From NCBI RefSeq assembly GCF_013359725.1, contig NZ_JABFMW010000004.1, forward strand, positions 1 through 64,000: a DNA stretch of 64,000 nucleotides. The letters are read 5' to 3'. Below, in pieces: positions 42,453 to 51,907 of this stretch. The stretch is from Pseudarthrobacter sp. C4D7 (lineage in GTDB: Bacteria > Actinomycetota > Actinomycetes > Actinomycetales > Micrococcaceae). The notes beneath the pieces were generated by a model. That model made no database searches, was not told the origin of the DNA, and worked only from the letters and a program-made list of their open reading frames with translations. How positions within the stretch are numbered: position 1 is the stretch's first letter; each line of letters begins with the position of its first letter. The translations under genes and the position numbers were made by a program.

Positions 42453-42519
42453 GGGCCAACACTACTGCCCGGGCAGCTTCCCGGCCGAACGGACACGAGG
42501 CGACACCTGACGCTTCAGG

Positions 42520-42537
42520 ACTCGACACATGTCGAGT
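42520..42537. promoter_or_regulatory. Candidate operator between PucR and ald
   Basis: ACTCGACA-CA-TGTCGAGT, an 8-bp inverted repeat with a 2-bp centre, preceded by a shorter dyad CCTGA-N4-TCAGG at 42506-42519. It lies about 150 bp before the ald start and 68 bp before the PucR start. The remaining gap (42538-42686) contains GAGATTAAAATCC, a possible -10 region. Confidence 0.55.
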
Positions 42538-42686
42538 TGATGAGATTAAAATCCCCGGAATGACGCGGCTCTGCGCGGCCTTCCCGGACCGCGCCATGTC
42601 GCCTGGCTCACAGCAGGATTTATCGTTGAAACACGCAAATCCTTCCGCATGAACCGGCCCACCGGCCCCAAAAAATGGAGCAGACG

Positions 42687-43805
42687 ATGATCATCGGCGT
42701 CCCCAAAGAAATCAAGAACAACGAATTCCGCGTGGCCATCACCGCGGCCGGAGTCCACGAGTTCCTTACCCATGGACACACCGTCCTGGTGGAGCGCGGG
42801 GCCGGCGTGGGTTCGGGCATCACCGACGAGGAATACTCGATCGCCGGCGCCGAGATCGTCAACGAGGCGGACGACGTCTGGGCCCGCGCCGACATGGTGA
42901 TGAAGGTCAAGGAACCCATCAAGTCCGAGTACCACCGCTTCCGCAAGGGCCTGATCCTCTTCACCTACCTGCACCTGGCCGCCGAGCCGGAACTCACCAC
43001 GGCGCTCATCAACTCCGGCGTCACCGCCATTGCCTACGAGACCGTGCAGGAGGGCCGTTCACTGCCGCTGCTGGCCCCGATGTCCGAGGTTGCCGGCCGC
43101 CTGTCCGTCCAGGTGGGTGCCACCTCGCTGATGGCCCCGGCCGGTGGAAAGGGTGTCCTCCTGGGCGGCGTTCCCGGCGTCCGCCCGGCCAAGGTGGTTG
43201 TCCTGGGCGCCGGCGTTGCCGGCACCAATGCCGCAGCCATGGCCCTGGGTCTGGGCGCCGATGTCACCATCCTGGACATCAACATCAACCGCCTGCGCGA
43301 ACTGGATGCCCAGTACCAGGGCCGGTTGAAGACCGTGGCGTCCAACAAGTACGAGATCGAAAAGTCGGTGGTGGACGCCGACCTGGTGATCGGTTCAGTC
43401 CTGATCCCCGGCGCCAAGGCCCCCAAGCTGGTCACCAACGACCTCGTGGCCCGGATGAAGCCCGGCTCGGTGCTGGTGGACATCGCCGTGGACCAGGGCG
43501 GCTGCTTCGAGGACACGCACCCCACCACCCACCAGGAACCCACGTACAAGGTGCACAACACCATCTTCTACTGCGTGGCCAACATGCCCGGCGCCGTTCC
43601 CAACACCTCCACGTACGCGCTGACCAACGTCACCCTGCGCTACGCGGTATCCCTGGCCAACCTGGGCGTCAAGGCCGCGTTCGACCGCGATCCCGCCCTG
43701 GCTGCCGGCCTCAACATCGCCGCCGGCCACGTGGCGCACCACTCCGTCTCCGAGGCGCACAACCTGCCCCTCGTGGCTGACTGGCACGAGCTCGTCTCCG
43801 CCTAA
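42687..43805 (+). CDS. ald: Alanine dehydrogenase
   Basis: 372 residues from the second ATG at 42687, which has GGAG at the right distance; the ATG at 42675 would put four extra residues before the conserved [19 protein letters not shown]. It reversibly deaminates L-alanine to pyruvate and ammonia with NAD. Substrate and catalytic residues: Arg15, Lys74 (VMKVKEP) and His96 (TYLHLA). The Rossmann loop is [54 protein letters not shown] is the conserved C-terminal part. It is monocistronic and ends at a large hairpin. The divergent PucR gene likely activates it on alanine. Confidence 0.95.
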   Translation: MIIGVPKEIKNNEFRVAITAAGVHEFLTHGHTVLVERGAGVGSGITDEEYSIAGAEIVNEADDVWARADMVMKVKEPIKSEYHRFRKGLILFTYLHLAAEPELTTALINSGVTAIAYETVQEGRSLPLLAPMSEVAGRLSVQVGATSLMAPAGGKGVLLGGVPGVRPAKVVVLGAGVAGTNAAAMALGLGADVTILDININRLRELDAQYQGRLKTVASNKYEIEKSVVDADLVIGSVLIPGAKAPKLVTNDLVARMKPGSVLVDIAVDQGGCFEDTHPTTHQEPTYKVHNTIFYCVANMPGAVPNTSTYALTNVTLRYAVSLANLGVKAAFDRDPALAAGLNIAAGHVAHHSVSEAHNLPLVADWHELVSA

Positions 43806-43811
43806 CGCCCC

Positions 43812-43877
43812 CTCATCGATTGCTCCGTACTTGTCGTTTTGGACCCCCAGAACGACAACTACGGAGCAATCGATGAG
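43812..43877. terminator. 27-bp bidirectional hairpin between ald and the oxidoreductase
   Basis: Arms 43812-43838 and 43851-43877 pair over 27 positions with one C/C mismatch (43830 against 43859), 12-nt loop. It begins 7 bp after the ald stop and abuts the stop of the convergent oxidoreductase gene at 43878, so it can end both transcripts. Confidence 0.9.
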
Positions 43878-44945
43878 TCATTTAACCCCAAGTTCCCTTG
43901 CGCGTTCGATGATTTTGAGGACCTCGACGGCGTCCTCCGGGTTGACGGGGAGGGGCAGGGGTGACTGTGCTCCGCCGTCGAGGATCTTCTCCGCAAGGAT
44001 CCGGTAGAACACCGGGTAGTTCCCCCGCTCCGTCGGCAGCCGGTCCAGGTGTCCGTCGCGGCCCAGAAGTCCTGCCCACTCGGGCGCTTCGATGCCGTAG
44101 TTACCGTCCAACGGGCTGCCGCCGGCAGCAATGTACGGTTCCTGCGGGTCCACGCCGTTCTTGGTGAAGCCGCCGATCGAGCCAAGGATCCTGAACCGGG
44201 GACCCTGCTGGGCGCACAGCGCATTCATGGTGAGATGGCTGACCACCCCTGACTGGTGACGCAGGGCCAGGAAGACGTCATCGTCCGCCCGCTCATCGGA
44301 GCGCCGCGCCTGCAGTTCCGCGTGCAGCACGGTGGCCGGACCAAACAGCTGCAGGGCCTGGTCGATCAGGTGGCTGCCCAGGTCGAACAGGACACCGCCC
44401 CCGTCGGCAGCGGTGGCGTGCGCCTTCCAGGCCTTGGCGATGGTGGGTGACCACCGCTCGAACCGTGACTCGAACCGGGTCACGGTCCCCAGGGCCTGCG
44501 CGGCCAGGAGTTTCCGGACCGTCAGGAAGTCCCCGTCCCATCTGCGGTTGTGGAAAACGGTCAGCACCCTGCCCAGCCGTCCCGCCAGCGCCGTCAGTTC
44601 CTGTCCCTGGGCGCTGGTGACGGCGAACGGCTTGTCCACCACCACATCCAGGCCTGCCTCCAACGCAGCCTTCGCCAGGGGGTAATGGGTCCCGGGCGGG
44701 GTAGCCAGGACCACCAGGTCGAGGCGGGCCGCCTGCGCCACCACGTCTGCGCCGTCACCCACCACCTCCACGCCCGGGAACCGGGATGATGCAGCCGCCC
44801 GCCGCCCGGCGTCGGACGTTGCAATGACGTCCAGCGAGTAGCTTGGGTTGGCTGCCAGGAGCGGCGCGTGGAAGACGCTGCCGGCCAGTCCATAGCCGAC
44901 GACGGCGGTGCGGATGGTGCGGCGGTCGCCTTCAGTTCCGGTCAT
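43878..44945 (-). CDS. Gfo/Idh/MocA-family oxidoreductase
   Basis: 355 residues. N-terminal nucleotide fold RTAVVGYGLAGSVFHAPLLA (GxGxxG) and the family motif VDKPFAVTSAQGQEL (the EKP-type lysine). The C-terminal substrate domain includes FESRFERWSP and GGGVLFDLGSHLIDQALQLFG, with His and Asp in the active site. Members oxidise or reduce sugars, inositols or related polyols with NAD(P). This form (VFHAPLL, DLGSHLIDQ) resembles the YdgJ/YvaA scyllo-inositol dehydrogenase-like group; substrate not assigned. It is separated from the upstream ABC operon by a terminator. Confidence 0.87.
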   Translation of the reverse strand: MTGTEGDRRTIRTAVVGYGLAGSVFHAPLLAANPSYSLDVIATSDAGRRAAASSRFPGVEVVGDGADVVAQAARLDLVVLATPPGTHYPLAKAALEAGLDVVVDKPFAVTSAQGQELTALAGRLGRVLTVFHNRRWDGDFLTVRKLLAAQALGTVTRFESRFERWSPTIAKAWKAHATAADGGGVLFDLGSHLIDQALQLFGPATVLHAELQARRSDERADDDVFLALRHQSGVVSHLTMNALCAQQGPRFRILGSIGGFTKNGVDPQEPYIAAGGSPLDGNYGIEAPEWAGLLGRDGHLDRLPTERGNYPVFYRILAEKILDGGAQSPLPLPVNPEDAVEVLKIIERARELGVK

Positions 44946-44977
44946 GGAGCCAACGCTACCCCCGGTGCAGCGGGCTT

Positions 44978-45023
44978 AAAAAGAAAGCCGGCACCCCCGG
45001 TACTGGACTGTAGTACCAGGGGG
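44978..45023 (-). terminator. Rho-independent terminator of the second ABC operon
   Basis: On the minus strand a stem of GGTAC plus CCCCC pairs (44994-45003 with 45013-45023, one bulged base) is followed by TTTCTTTTT (44986-44978). It lies 40 bp past the binding-protein stop and 33 bp before the oxidoreductase start. Confidence 0.8.
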
Positions 45024-45063
45024 CCGTCTTGCCACTAAGCGGGCTGGCCCGCGGGAGGAGCGG

Positions 45064-46779
45064 CTACTTCTTTTCCCAGCCGAGGGTGGTCCAGTCCGGA
45101 ACCTGCGACAGGCTCTGGAACAGGGACGGACCGTAGTTGGCCAGGCCGGTGCGGACGAAGGAGATCTGCGGGCCGTTCATGACCACGCCCATGGAGAAGT
45201 ACTTCGCCATGTGCTCCTTCTCGACGTCCATGGCAGCCTTGTTGCGCGCTGCGTTGTCCTCGATGGAAGCGAGGTCCGCGATCTTCTTATCCAGATCGGC
45301 GTCGCCCAGCTTGTTCTCGTTGACCTTGGAGTCGTAGTACTGCTTGACGGCGTCGGTGGCATCCGGGCCAACGGTGTAGCCGGAAACGCTCATGTCGAAC
45401 TCGCGGGAGCCCAGGACCTTGCCGAAGTCGGCGGAGGCGCGCTGGTCGATGCCTACGTCCATGCCGCCGGCCTGGAGCTGCTTCTGCAGGGTCTGGGTGA
45501 AGGCGAGGGTGGTGGGATCGTCACCGAAGTTGCTGATCTTGAAGGCGGCGGTCTTGCCGTCCTTCTCCATGATGCCGTTGGCGTTGGCCGTGTAGCCGGC
45601 GTCGGTGAGGACCTTCTTGGCGGCGTCCGGGCCCGTTTCCTTGACCGGGTAGTTGTCCTGGTAGTACTCAGAGAACGGCAGCAGCATCATGGAGCCGGAG
45701 CTGGGCTCTTCCCAGTTCAGGCCGTTGAAACGAACCTTGCGGAGGGCTTCACGGTCCACTGCGGCGAAGATGGCCTTGCGGACGGCAACGTCGGTGATGC
45801 GCTGGGCGTTCAGGTTCATGCCGCCGGCGAAGAGGCGCTGGCCGCGGCGGATGTCTGAATCCTTGGTCCCGTCAAGCTGCTTGTAAAGGGAGATGGTGTT
45901 CGCGGACATGGCGTCGATCTCGCCGTTCTTGAACGCGGCAATCTGGGCGCTGGTTTCCAGCTGGCGGAAGGTGACGTTGGCCAGGACGGGCTTCTGTCCC
46001 CACCACTTGTCATTCGGCACCAGGGTTACGGTCTTGGCCGCGGTGTCGTACTGGTCCAGCTTGAAGGGACCGGCCATCCACTCGGGGTGCAGGTCGCCGT
46101 TGTAGCCCTCGTTGAAGATTTCCGGGGTGTTGACGGCGGGGTGGATCAGGCCGAAGAAGAGCGAGTCGACCGGGAAGACCGGGCGGCTGGTCTTGACGAT
46201 GACTTCCTTGTCGTTGCTGCCGGCCTCGACCGAGTCAACGAACTCGTACGCACCCGAGCTGACGATGTCGTAGCCGGCATCGGGGCTTTTGAGGATGTTC
46301 CACGTGTTCTTGAAGGCCTTGACGTCGATGGGCGTGCCGTCGTTGTAGGTGGCCTTGGGGTTGACCTTGATGGTGATGGTCTGCTTGCCGTCCTTGACTT
46401 CGCTGTCCACTGATTCGCAGAAGTCGGTGTTGGGCGTGACCTTGCCCTTGAAGTCCACCTTCCAGCAGCCGCCGATGCCGCCGCTGTTCATCCCGACGGG
46501 GTTCATGGGAACCTGCAGGGCGGAGTTGTCCGCGCTGTTGCCGTTGTTGGAGAACCCGTTGAAGTCCGGTCCGATGTTGCCCAGCGGAAGGGTGACCTTG
46601 CCGCCCTGCTGGAGGTCTGCTGCCGGCTTCTCGTTGATGCTGATCAGCTTGGACAGGTCACTTCCGGATTCCTGGCCTTTGGCTGTTTCGGGGCCGCTGG
46701 CACCGCCACCGCCGCAGGCCGTCAGCGCCAGGGCCGCAGCAACAGCTGCAGCTCCGCCGATCCTGTTCAGTTTCCTCAT
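45064..46779 (-). CDS. Family-5 solute-binding lipoprotein of the second ABC system
   Basis: 571 residues from the ATG at 46779 (GAAGGGAA upstream). Lipobox ALTAC with lipidated Cys22, then GGGG. OppA-like markers: TIKVNPKATYNDGTPIDVKAFKNTW, TDVAVRKAIFAAVDREALRKV, AAKKVLTDAGYTANANGIMEKDG, KYFSMGVVMNGPQISFVRTGLANYG. Probably binds oligopeptides, though ligand prediction from sequence is weak. It is the last gene of the operon, 52 bp after the double ATPase, which is the reverse of the order in the fructan ABC locus. An in-frame extension further upstream overlaps the ATPase gene and is not coding for this protein. Confidence 0.9.
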   Translation of the reverse strand: MRKLNRIGGAAAVAAALALTACGGGGASGPETAKGQESGSDLSKLISINEKPAADLQQGGKVTLPLGNIGPDFNGFSNNGNSADNSALQVPMNPVGMNSGGIGGCWKVDFKGKVTPNTDFCESVDSEVKDGKQTITIKVNPKATYNDGTPIDVKAFKNTWNILKSPDAGYDIVSSGAYEFVDSVEAGSNDKEVIVKTSRPVFPVDSLFFGLIHPAVNTPEIFNEGYNGDLHPEWMAGPFKLDQYDTAAKTVTLVPNDKWWGQKPVLANVTFRQLETSAQIAAFKNGEIDAMSANTISLYKQLDGTKDSDIRRGQRLFAGGMNLNAQRITDVAVRKAIFAAVDREALRKVRFNGLNWEEPSSGSMMLLPFSEYYQDNYPVKETGPDAAKKVLTDAGYTANANGIMEKDGKTAAFKISNFGDDPTTLAFTQTLQKQLQAGGMDVGIDQRASADFGKVLGSREFDMSVSGYTVGPDATDAVKQYYDSKVNENKLGDADLDKKIADLASIEDNAARNKAAMDVEKEHMAKYFSMGVVMNGPQISFVRTGLANYGPSLFQSLSQVPDWTTLGWEKK

Positions 46780-46831
46780 GGTGTTCCCTTCATTGTGGTG
46801 CGAGTGGTGGTGCTTGGGGGTCGAAAAAGCC

Positions 46832-49030
46832 TTAGGGCGCATGCTGGTCCGCCGGTTCGTGGGCCACCAGCATGTCCTCATCCAGTTCCCCGTCGGGGAA
46901 GAAGCAGGCGAACTGCTGGTCCGTACCGGCGGACGCCGGCTCCAGTGGCGGTTCCAGGGTGAGGCACTTCTCCTGCCCGGCCGGCGGGAGCGCCGCGAAC
47001 ACAGGGCACCGGGTGGCGAAGTTGCAGCCCTTGGGTGCCTGCAGGGGCGAAGGCAGGTCGCCCTGGAGGATGATGCGTTCGCGGGTCCGTTCCAGTTGGG
47101 GATCCGGCACCGGGATGGCCGAGAGGAGGGCACGGGTGTAGGGGTGCCGGGGGTTGTCGAACACGCGGTCCACGGCGCCGATCTCCACGATCTTCCCCAG
47201 GTACATGACCGCCACGCGGTTGGAGATGTGGCGCACCACGGAAAGATCGTGCGCCACCAGCAGGTAGCTCAGGCCCAGTTCGGCGCGCAGGTGGTCCAAC
47301 AGGTTGATGACGCCGGCCTGGACCGACACGTCGAGGGCCGAGACGGGCTCGTCCAGGACCACCAGCTTGGGGTTCACCGCCAGCGCGCGGGCAATGCCGA
47401 TCCGCTGACGCTGGCCGCCGGAGAACTGGTTGGGGAAGCGGTTGACGTGGTCCGGCTGGAGTCCCACCAGCTGCATCAGCTCCATGATCCGTTTCCGGAT
47501 GGCGCCGCGGTCCATGCCGGCGTTCTGCAGCGGTTCGGCGAGGACTTCGTAGACGGTGAACCGCGGGTCCAGGGCGCCGGTGGGGTCCTGGAACACCATC
47601 TGGAGTTCGCGCCGCATCCTGGCTTTGGTCTTCGTGTCGGCCGCCTGCTTGTTGCTGAGGCCGCCGATCACCACTTCGCCGTCCTGGTCCGGGTGGAACT
47701 CCATGATCTCCAGGAGCGTGGTGGTCTTCCCCGAGCCGGATTCGCCCACGATGGAGAAGCATTCGCCTTCGCGGATGTCGAAGCTCAGGCCGTCCACGGC
47801 CTTGACGGTGCCAATCCGGCGCTTAATCAGTGCGCCCCTGGTCAGCGGAAAGTGCTTCCGTACATCCGTCAGCTCCAGGACGGTGGACCGTTCCTCCCTG
47901 GGAATGGCATCGAAGCGGGACACCGGCACGGGCGGAGCTGCGAACACCTCGTGCACATCCACGCTTCCGCCGAGGGAGCCGGACTTGATGCAGGCCGCAG
48001 CGTGCCCCGCTTCGCCGCCGACCGGGGCCAGGGCGGGTTCGCCGTCCAGGCAGGCGTCCGAGGCCAGGGGGCAGCGTGGTGCGAAGGAGCATCCCGTGGG
48101 GGCGTGCAGCAGGTTGGGCGGCATGCCCTCGATGGGCACCAGCGAGGACTTCTCCGCCACGTCCACGCGGGGGACGGCGCCCAGCAGGCCCATGGTGTAG
48201 GGCATCCGCGGGTTGTAGTAGATGTCATCCACGGCCCCGGTTTCCACCGGTTTGCCGGCGTACATCACCATGATGTCGTCTGCCATGCCGGCCACCACGC
48301 CAAGATCATGCGTGATCATGACGACGGCGGCGCCGGTCTCCTCCTGTGCCGTGTGCAGCACCTCCAGGACCTGGGCCTGGATGGTGACGTCCAGGGCCGT
48401 GGTGGGTTCGTCGGCAATCAGGACGCGCGGGTTGTTGGCGATGGCGATGGCGATCATGACGCGCTGGCGCATACCGCCGGAGAATTCGTGCGGGAAGGCC
48501 TTCAGCCTGTCCTTGGGACTGGGGATTCCCACCATGGCCAGAAGTTCGACGGCGCGCGCTTCCTTGGCTGCCCTGCTCATGCCGGGGTGGTGGATGGTCA
48601 GCGCCTCCACGATCTGGGTGCCGACCGTGAACACCGGGGTAAGGGAGGACAACGGATCCTGGAAGACCATGGCGAGGTCGTTGCCGCGGTACTTGCACAT
48701 TTCCTTGTCGCTGAGCCCCAGGAGCTCCCGGCCGTTGAGCCGGACGGAACCGGAAACCTCGGCGGTCGGCGGAAGCAGGCCCATGATGGCCAGGGACGTG
48801 ACGGACTTGCCGGAACCCGATTCGCCCACAATTCCCAGCGTCTTGCCGGGCATCAGGTCGAAGTCGACGCCCCGGACGGCATGGACTGCGCCATTCTCCG
48901 AGTTGAAGCGGACGTTCAGGTCACGGACGGACAGGACAGCGTCCGTGGGAGCGTGCAGTCCTGCCAGGTGCAGGCGTTCGACGTCCGGCCGTGCAGGCTG
49001 GGTGGCTCCGGTGGTGGTTTCGCTGCTCAT
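46832..49030 (-). CDS. Fused double ABC ATPase (OppD-OppF type)
   Basis: 732 residues with two complete ATPase units in one chain. Unit 1 (about 35-330): GESGSGKSVTS, FSGGMRQRVMIAIAIA, VLIADEPTTALD and an oligo_HPY tail with GCSFAPRCPLASDACL. Unit 2 (about 380-700): GESGSGKTTTLLEIM, FSGGQRQRIGIARAL, LVVLDEPVSALD and a tail with GCNFATRCPVFA. One polypeptide thus replaces the separate OppD and OppF. The start at 49030 overlaps the permease stop by 4 bp. GGAAAAGAAG upstream is a fair ribosome site. Confidence 0.92.
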   Translation of the reverse strand: MSSETTTGATQPARPDVERLHLAGLHAPTDAVLSVRDLNVRFNSENGAVHAVRGVDFDLMPGKTLGIVGESGSGKSVTSLAIMGLLPPTAEVSGSVRLNGRELLGLSDKEMCKYRGNDLAMVFQDPLSSLTPVFTVGTQIVEALTIHHPGMSRAAKEARAVELLAMVGIPSPKDRLKAFPHEFSGGMRQRVMIAIAIANNPRVLIADEPTTALDVTIQAQVLEVLHTAQEETGAAVVMITHDLGVVAGMADDIMVMYAGKPVETGAVDDIYYNPRMPYTMGLLGAVPRVDVAEKSSLVPIEGMPPNLLHAPTGCSFAPRCPLASDACLDGEPALAPVGGEAGHAAACIKSGSLGGSVDVHEVFAAPPVPVSRFDAIPREERSTVLELTDVRKHFPLTRGALIKRRIGTVKAVDGLSFDIREGECFSIVGESGSGKTTTLLEIMEFHPDQDGEVVIGGLSNKQAADTKTKARMRRELQMVFQDPTGALDPRFTVYEVLAEPLQNAGMDRGAIRKRIMELMQLVGLQPDHVNRFPNQFSGGQRQRIGIARALAVNPKLVVLDEPVSALDVSVQAGVINLLDHLRAELGLSYLLVAHDLSVVRHISNRVAVMYLGKIVEIGAVDRVFDNPRHPYTRALLSAIPVPDPQLERTRERIILQGDLPSPLQAPKGCNFATRCPVFAALPPAGQEKCLTLEPPLEPASAGTDQQFACFFPDGELDEDMLVAHEPADQHAP

Positions 49031-50016
49031 GCCATCTTCTTTTCCACGGTGGTTTTCCGGGCTTTGGCCTTCTTGGCTTTGCCGGTGGAGCTGGAGCTGG
49101 GGTCGAAGGCGTCGCGCAGGCCGTCGTTCATCATGGCCAGGGAACCGGTCAGCAGGAACATGACGGTGAGCGGGACCCAGAACATCCACGGGAAGGTCTG
49201 CACCTGGGAGGTGGCGCCGCCGATCAGCACGCCAAGGCTGACGTCCGGGACCTTGATGCCGATGCCGATAAAGGAGAACGCCACCTCGGCGAGGATTGCT
49301 GCGGTGACGCCGCGGGTGATGTCCAGGATGAGCAGGGAGCCGATGTTCGGCACCAGGTGCCGCCAGACAATGCGCCGCGGCGGGACGCCCATGTATTGTG
49401 CCGCCTTGACGAAGTCGCGCTGCATCAGGGACATGGACATGGAGCGGATCAGCCGGGCAGTGCCCATCCAGCTGAACACCAGCAGGACGATGATGAGCAG
49501 CAGCCAGGAGGGAAGGTTCCGTTTCAGTCCTTCACCGCCGCCGCTGGTGGCCACGGCAACCACCAGCAGGGCCGGCATCATGATCAGCGCTTCCAGGATG
49601 AAGAGCATGACCTTGTCCACTTTGCCGCCGAAGTAGGCCATGGTGCAGCCGTAGACGGCGGCGATCAGGACCGACACCAGGCCCACCACCAGGCCGATCA
49701 GGATGGAGATCCTGGTGCCCTCCACGGTCATGGCGTACAGGTCGATCCCTGCCTGCGATGTGCCGAGGTAATGGTCGGCGGACGGCGGCATCCCGATGTT
49801 GAAGGGGTCGATGGTTTCCTTGTCCCACTGGGTGAAGAACCCCCCGATGAACGAGAAAACCGTCAGCGCCAGGAAGATGGCCAGGCCTGCCACTGCGGTC
49901 TTGTTGCGCAGGAAGCGGCGGAAAATGATGGTGGTCTTGCCAATGACGACGTCGGCGTGCTCCAGGTGCGCGTCCTGCGCCACGGTTGCCGGGTCAACGG
50001 CGTTCAGGTTGGTCAT
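49027..50016 (-). CDS. ABC transporter permease, OppC type
   Basis: 329 residues from the ATG at 50016. It begins with a cytoplasmic arm, then NKTAVAGLAIFLALTVFSFIGGFF (helix 1), the external segment DHYLGTSQAGIDLYAMTVEGTRISI, and the ATPase-contact loop KAAQYMGVPPRRIVWRHLVPNIGSLL. C-terminal tail very basic (TGKAKKAKARKTTVEKK), consistent with the cytoplasmic side. It follows the OppB-type gene by 2 bp and overlaps the ATPase gene by 4 bp. Confidence 0.9.
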   Translation of the reverse strand: MTNLNAVDPATVAQDAHLEHADVVIGKTTIIFRRFLRNKTAVAGLAIFLALTVFSFIGGFFTQWDKETIDPFNIGMPPSADHYLGTSQAGIDLYAMTVEGTRISILIGLVVGLVSVLIAAVYGCTMAYFGGKVDKVMLFILEALIMMPALLVVAVATSGGGEGLKRNLPSWLLLIIVLLVFSWMGTARLIRSMSMSLMQRDFVKAAQYMGVPPRRIVWRHLVPNIGSLLILDITRGVTAAILAEVAFSFIGIGIKVPDVSLGVLIGGATSQVQTFPWMFWVPLTVMFLLTGSLAMMNDGLRDAFDPSSSSTGKAKKAKARKTTVEKKMA

Positions 50017-50018
50017 GG

Positions 50019-51002
50019 CTACTGCACCCGCACTCTCGGGTCGACAAGCGTGGTGGCGAAATCCGCCAGGATGGCGCCCAGGGCGAAGATCACGGAGCCG
50101 TAAGCCAGCGTTGCGGTGGCCGCGTTGACGTCCTGCAGCGAGATGGCGTCGATGCTCCAGGACCCGACGCCGGGCCAGGCGAAGATCTTTTCGGCGAAGA
50201 AGCCGCCGGCGAAGATGGCCGGGATGGTGAAGGCGATGCTCTGGGCCACCGGGATGAAGGAGACCCGAAGTGCGTGCCGGGCAATGGCCTGGTTCCGGGT
50301 CAGCCCCTTGGCCCGGGCCGTACGGACAAAGTCGGCGTTCACGTTGTCCAGGAGATACTGCCGCTGCGCGATCTGGTAGGCGCCCCACCCCACCAGGGTG
50401 ATGGCCACCGTGGGGACCACGTAGTGCGCCAGCATGTCAACGAACTGCGCCCAGCCGGGCGCCAGGCCCGGCGTGGAGATGCCGGTGACGAAGAAGATGC
50501 GTTCGCCCACGGTTTCGTTGATGTTGATGGCGCCCAGCTGCACCAGGAAGTAGGCGATGGGTGCCGGCACAATGTAGGCGAGGTAGCTGTAGGACGTGAT
50601 GACACGGTCCTGAAACTTGTACTGGCGGGCCGCCGAATAGACGCCGAGCGCGACGCCGATCACCAGGGTCAGGATGATGGAGGCCAGAAACAGCCGGGTG
50701 GAAATCCACACCCGGTCCCCGAACTCGGCGTTGATGTAGGCCCCGTTGGGGCTGCGGCCCCAGTCCCACCGCGTGAGGATGCCGGTAAGCCAGTCTACGT
50801 ATCGTTCCCAGGGGTTGAGGTCCGGGTCCAGGCCCTTCAGCCGCATGGAGTTGGCCACCTGCTCCGGGGTGGGCCGGGGGATACGTTCCTGTTCGAGCAA
50901 CGCCGGCTTGAGCGAGCTGACCGCAAGGAAGTAGCCGGCGGATGTGGTGAGGAAGATCATCACCACATAGGTAATGCCGCGCTTGGCGAGGTACTTGAGC
51001 AT
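50019..51002 (-). CDS. ABC transporter permease, OppB type
   Basis: 327 residues from the ATG at 51002; AAGGA lies upstream at a somewhat long spacing. LKYLAKRGITYVVMIFLTTSAGYFLAVSSL is helix 1. Compared with standard OppB it carries an unusual external insertion after helix 1 (KPALLEQERIPRPTPEQVANSMRLKGLDPDLNPWERYVDWLTGI). The ATPase-contact loop is DFVRTARAKGLTRNQAIARHALRVSFIP. First gene of the operon; the 267-bp upstream gap (51003-51269) has a possible A/T-rich promoter around 51200-51240 (CAGATCGTTATGAATAG) and no further gene. Confidence 0.88.
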   Translation of the reverse strand: MLKYLAKRGITYVVMIFLTTSAGYFLAVSSLKPALLEQERIPRPTPEQVANSMRLKGLDPDLNPWERYVDWLTGILTRWDWGRSPNGAYINAEFGDRVWISTRLFLASIILTLVIGVALGVYSAARQYKFQDRVITSYSYLAYIVPAPIAYFLVQLGAININETVGERIFFVTGISTPGLAPGWAQFVDMLAHYVVPTVAITLVGWGAYQIAQRQYLLDNVNADFVRTARAKGLTRNQAIARHALRVSFIPVAQSIAFTIPAIFAGGFFAEKIFAWPGVGSWSIDAISLQDVNAATATLAYGSVIFALGAILADFATTLVDPRVRVQ

Positions 51003-51269
51003 GGGCGCTGCTGGATCCTTCCGTCTTCCCCGGACGAGCACGGGTTGTGCCGCCTCACCGGGTCCTGCGCCAGCGGGTAGCTGGCATCCCGCAGCCCTAA
51101 GGGCAGGTCCTGGTGGACTATGTCGCGGGTCACATTCCAGAGGAAACTATCACAAGCCACAAGGCGAAAAGCGCGGGAATCCCCCGAAACCGGACGCGCC
51201 GTATCAGATCGTTATGAATAGTTCTGTGAAGTCCGCGTGACTGGACGCGGGAGCTTGCGGACGCGTATT

Positions 51270-51881
51270 CTACGCAGCCGTGACAACCCGTGTCACAAGG
51301 TCACGCCACGATGTAGCGAGCCGCTCGCTTGTGACTCCGTGTTTGCGGATCAGGTGCAGGAGCCGTTCAGGATCCAGGGTTGCATTGAGTGACCCGGCCA
51401 TCAGCCACGGTTCCGGGGAGTTGAATCCGGCTTCGCGCAAGAGCATCTCCACGTGCCGGTCCCAGAGGGCTGCGGCAGGAACGTCGAGCTTGCCCCCGGG
51501 GGAACTTCCGGCCGCGAGTACCAGGTCCCCGTACTCCACCACGTAGGCGATCCGCTCGGCGCCGAAGGCGATGAGCCGGTCCTGAGGCGGAGCACCCGGC
51601 CCCAGCGGCGGAGGGCCGAACAGGAATTGCGCCTGGAAGGCGGCCTCGGAGTCATTCAGCAAGGTCAGCATCAACCCGGCCCGGCTGCCGAAACGGCGAA
51701 AGACGGTGCCCTTGCCCACGCCAGCCTGTTCAGCCAGCCGGTCCATGGTGAGTGCCGCCACTCCGCCCTGCTCGATCAACTCGCGGGCAGCCACCAGGAG
51801 GCGCTCCCGGTTCCGGGCAGCATCGCTGCGTTCCGCAGCCGTTTCCGGGGTCATGTCCGGCCGCATTGGGATGGAACTCAC
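51270..51881 (-). CDS. TetR-family regulator divergent from the FMN reductase
   Basis: 203 residues from the GTG at 51881 (an ATG at 51866 is an alternative). DNA-binding domain RERLLVAARELIEQGGVAALTMDRLAEQAGVGKGTVFRRFGSRAGLMLTLL, with the VGKGTVFRRFGSR recognition end. The ligand domain is short and Pro-rich in the middle (FGPPPLGPGAPPQD). A 20-bp operator lies 27-46 bp upstream of its start, between it and the reductase, so it likely represses both. The inducer may be a quinone or other electrophile, inferred from the partner. Confidence 0.88.
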   Translation of the reverse strand: MSSIPMRPDMTPETAAERSDAARNRERLLVAARELIEQGGVAALTMDRLAEQAGVGKGTVFRRFGSRAGLMLTLLNDSEAAFQAQFLFGPPPLGPGAPPQDRLIAFGAERIAYVVEYGDLVLAAGSSPGGKLDVPAAALWDRHVEMLLREAGFNSPEPWLMAGSLNATLDPERLLHLIRKHGVTSERLATSWRDLVTRVVTAA

Positions 51882-51907
51882 ACAGCCAGTGTAGTCATGC
51901 GGAATAG

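Noticed and set aside
46780..47133. In-frame N-terminal extension of the second binding protein
   Set aside because: It would overlap the ATPase gene and hide the signal peptide and lipobox; the ATG at 46779 has a good ribosome site.
46349..49636. A 1095-codon open frame on the plus strand opposite the double ATPase and its neighbours
   Set aside because: Crosses three real genes, is rich in His, Gln and Val-Gly repeats and has no recognisable domain; it is a by-product of high GC.
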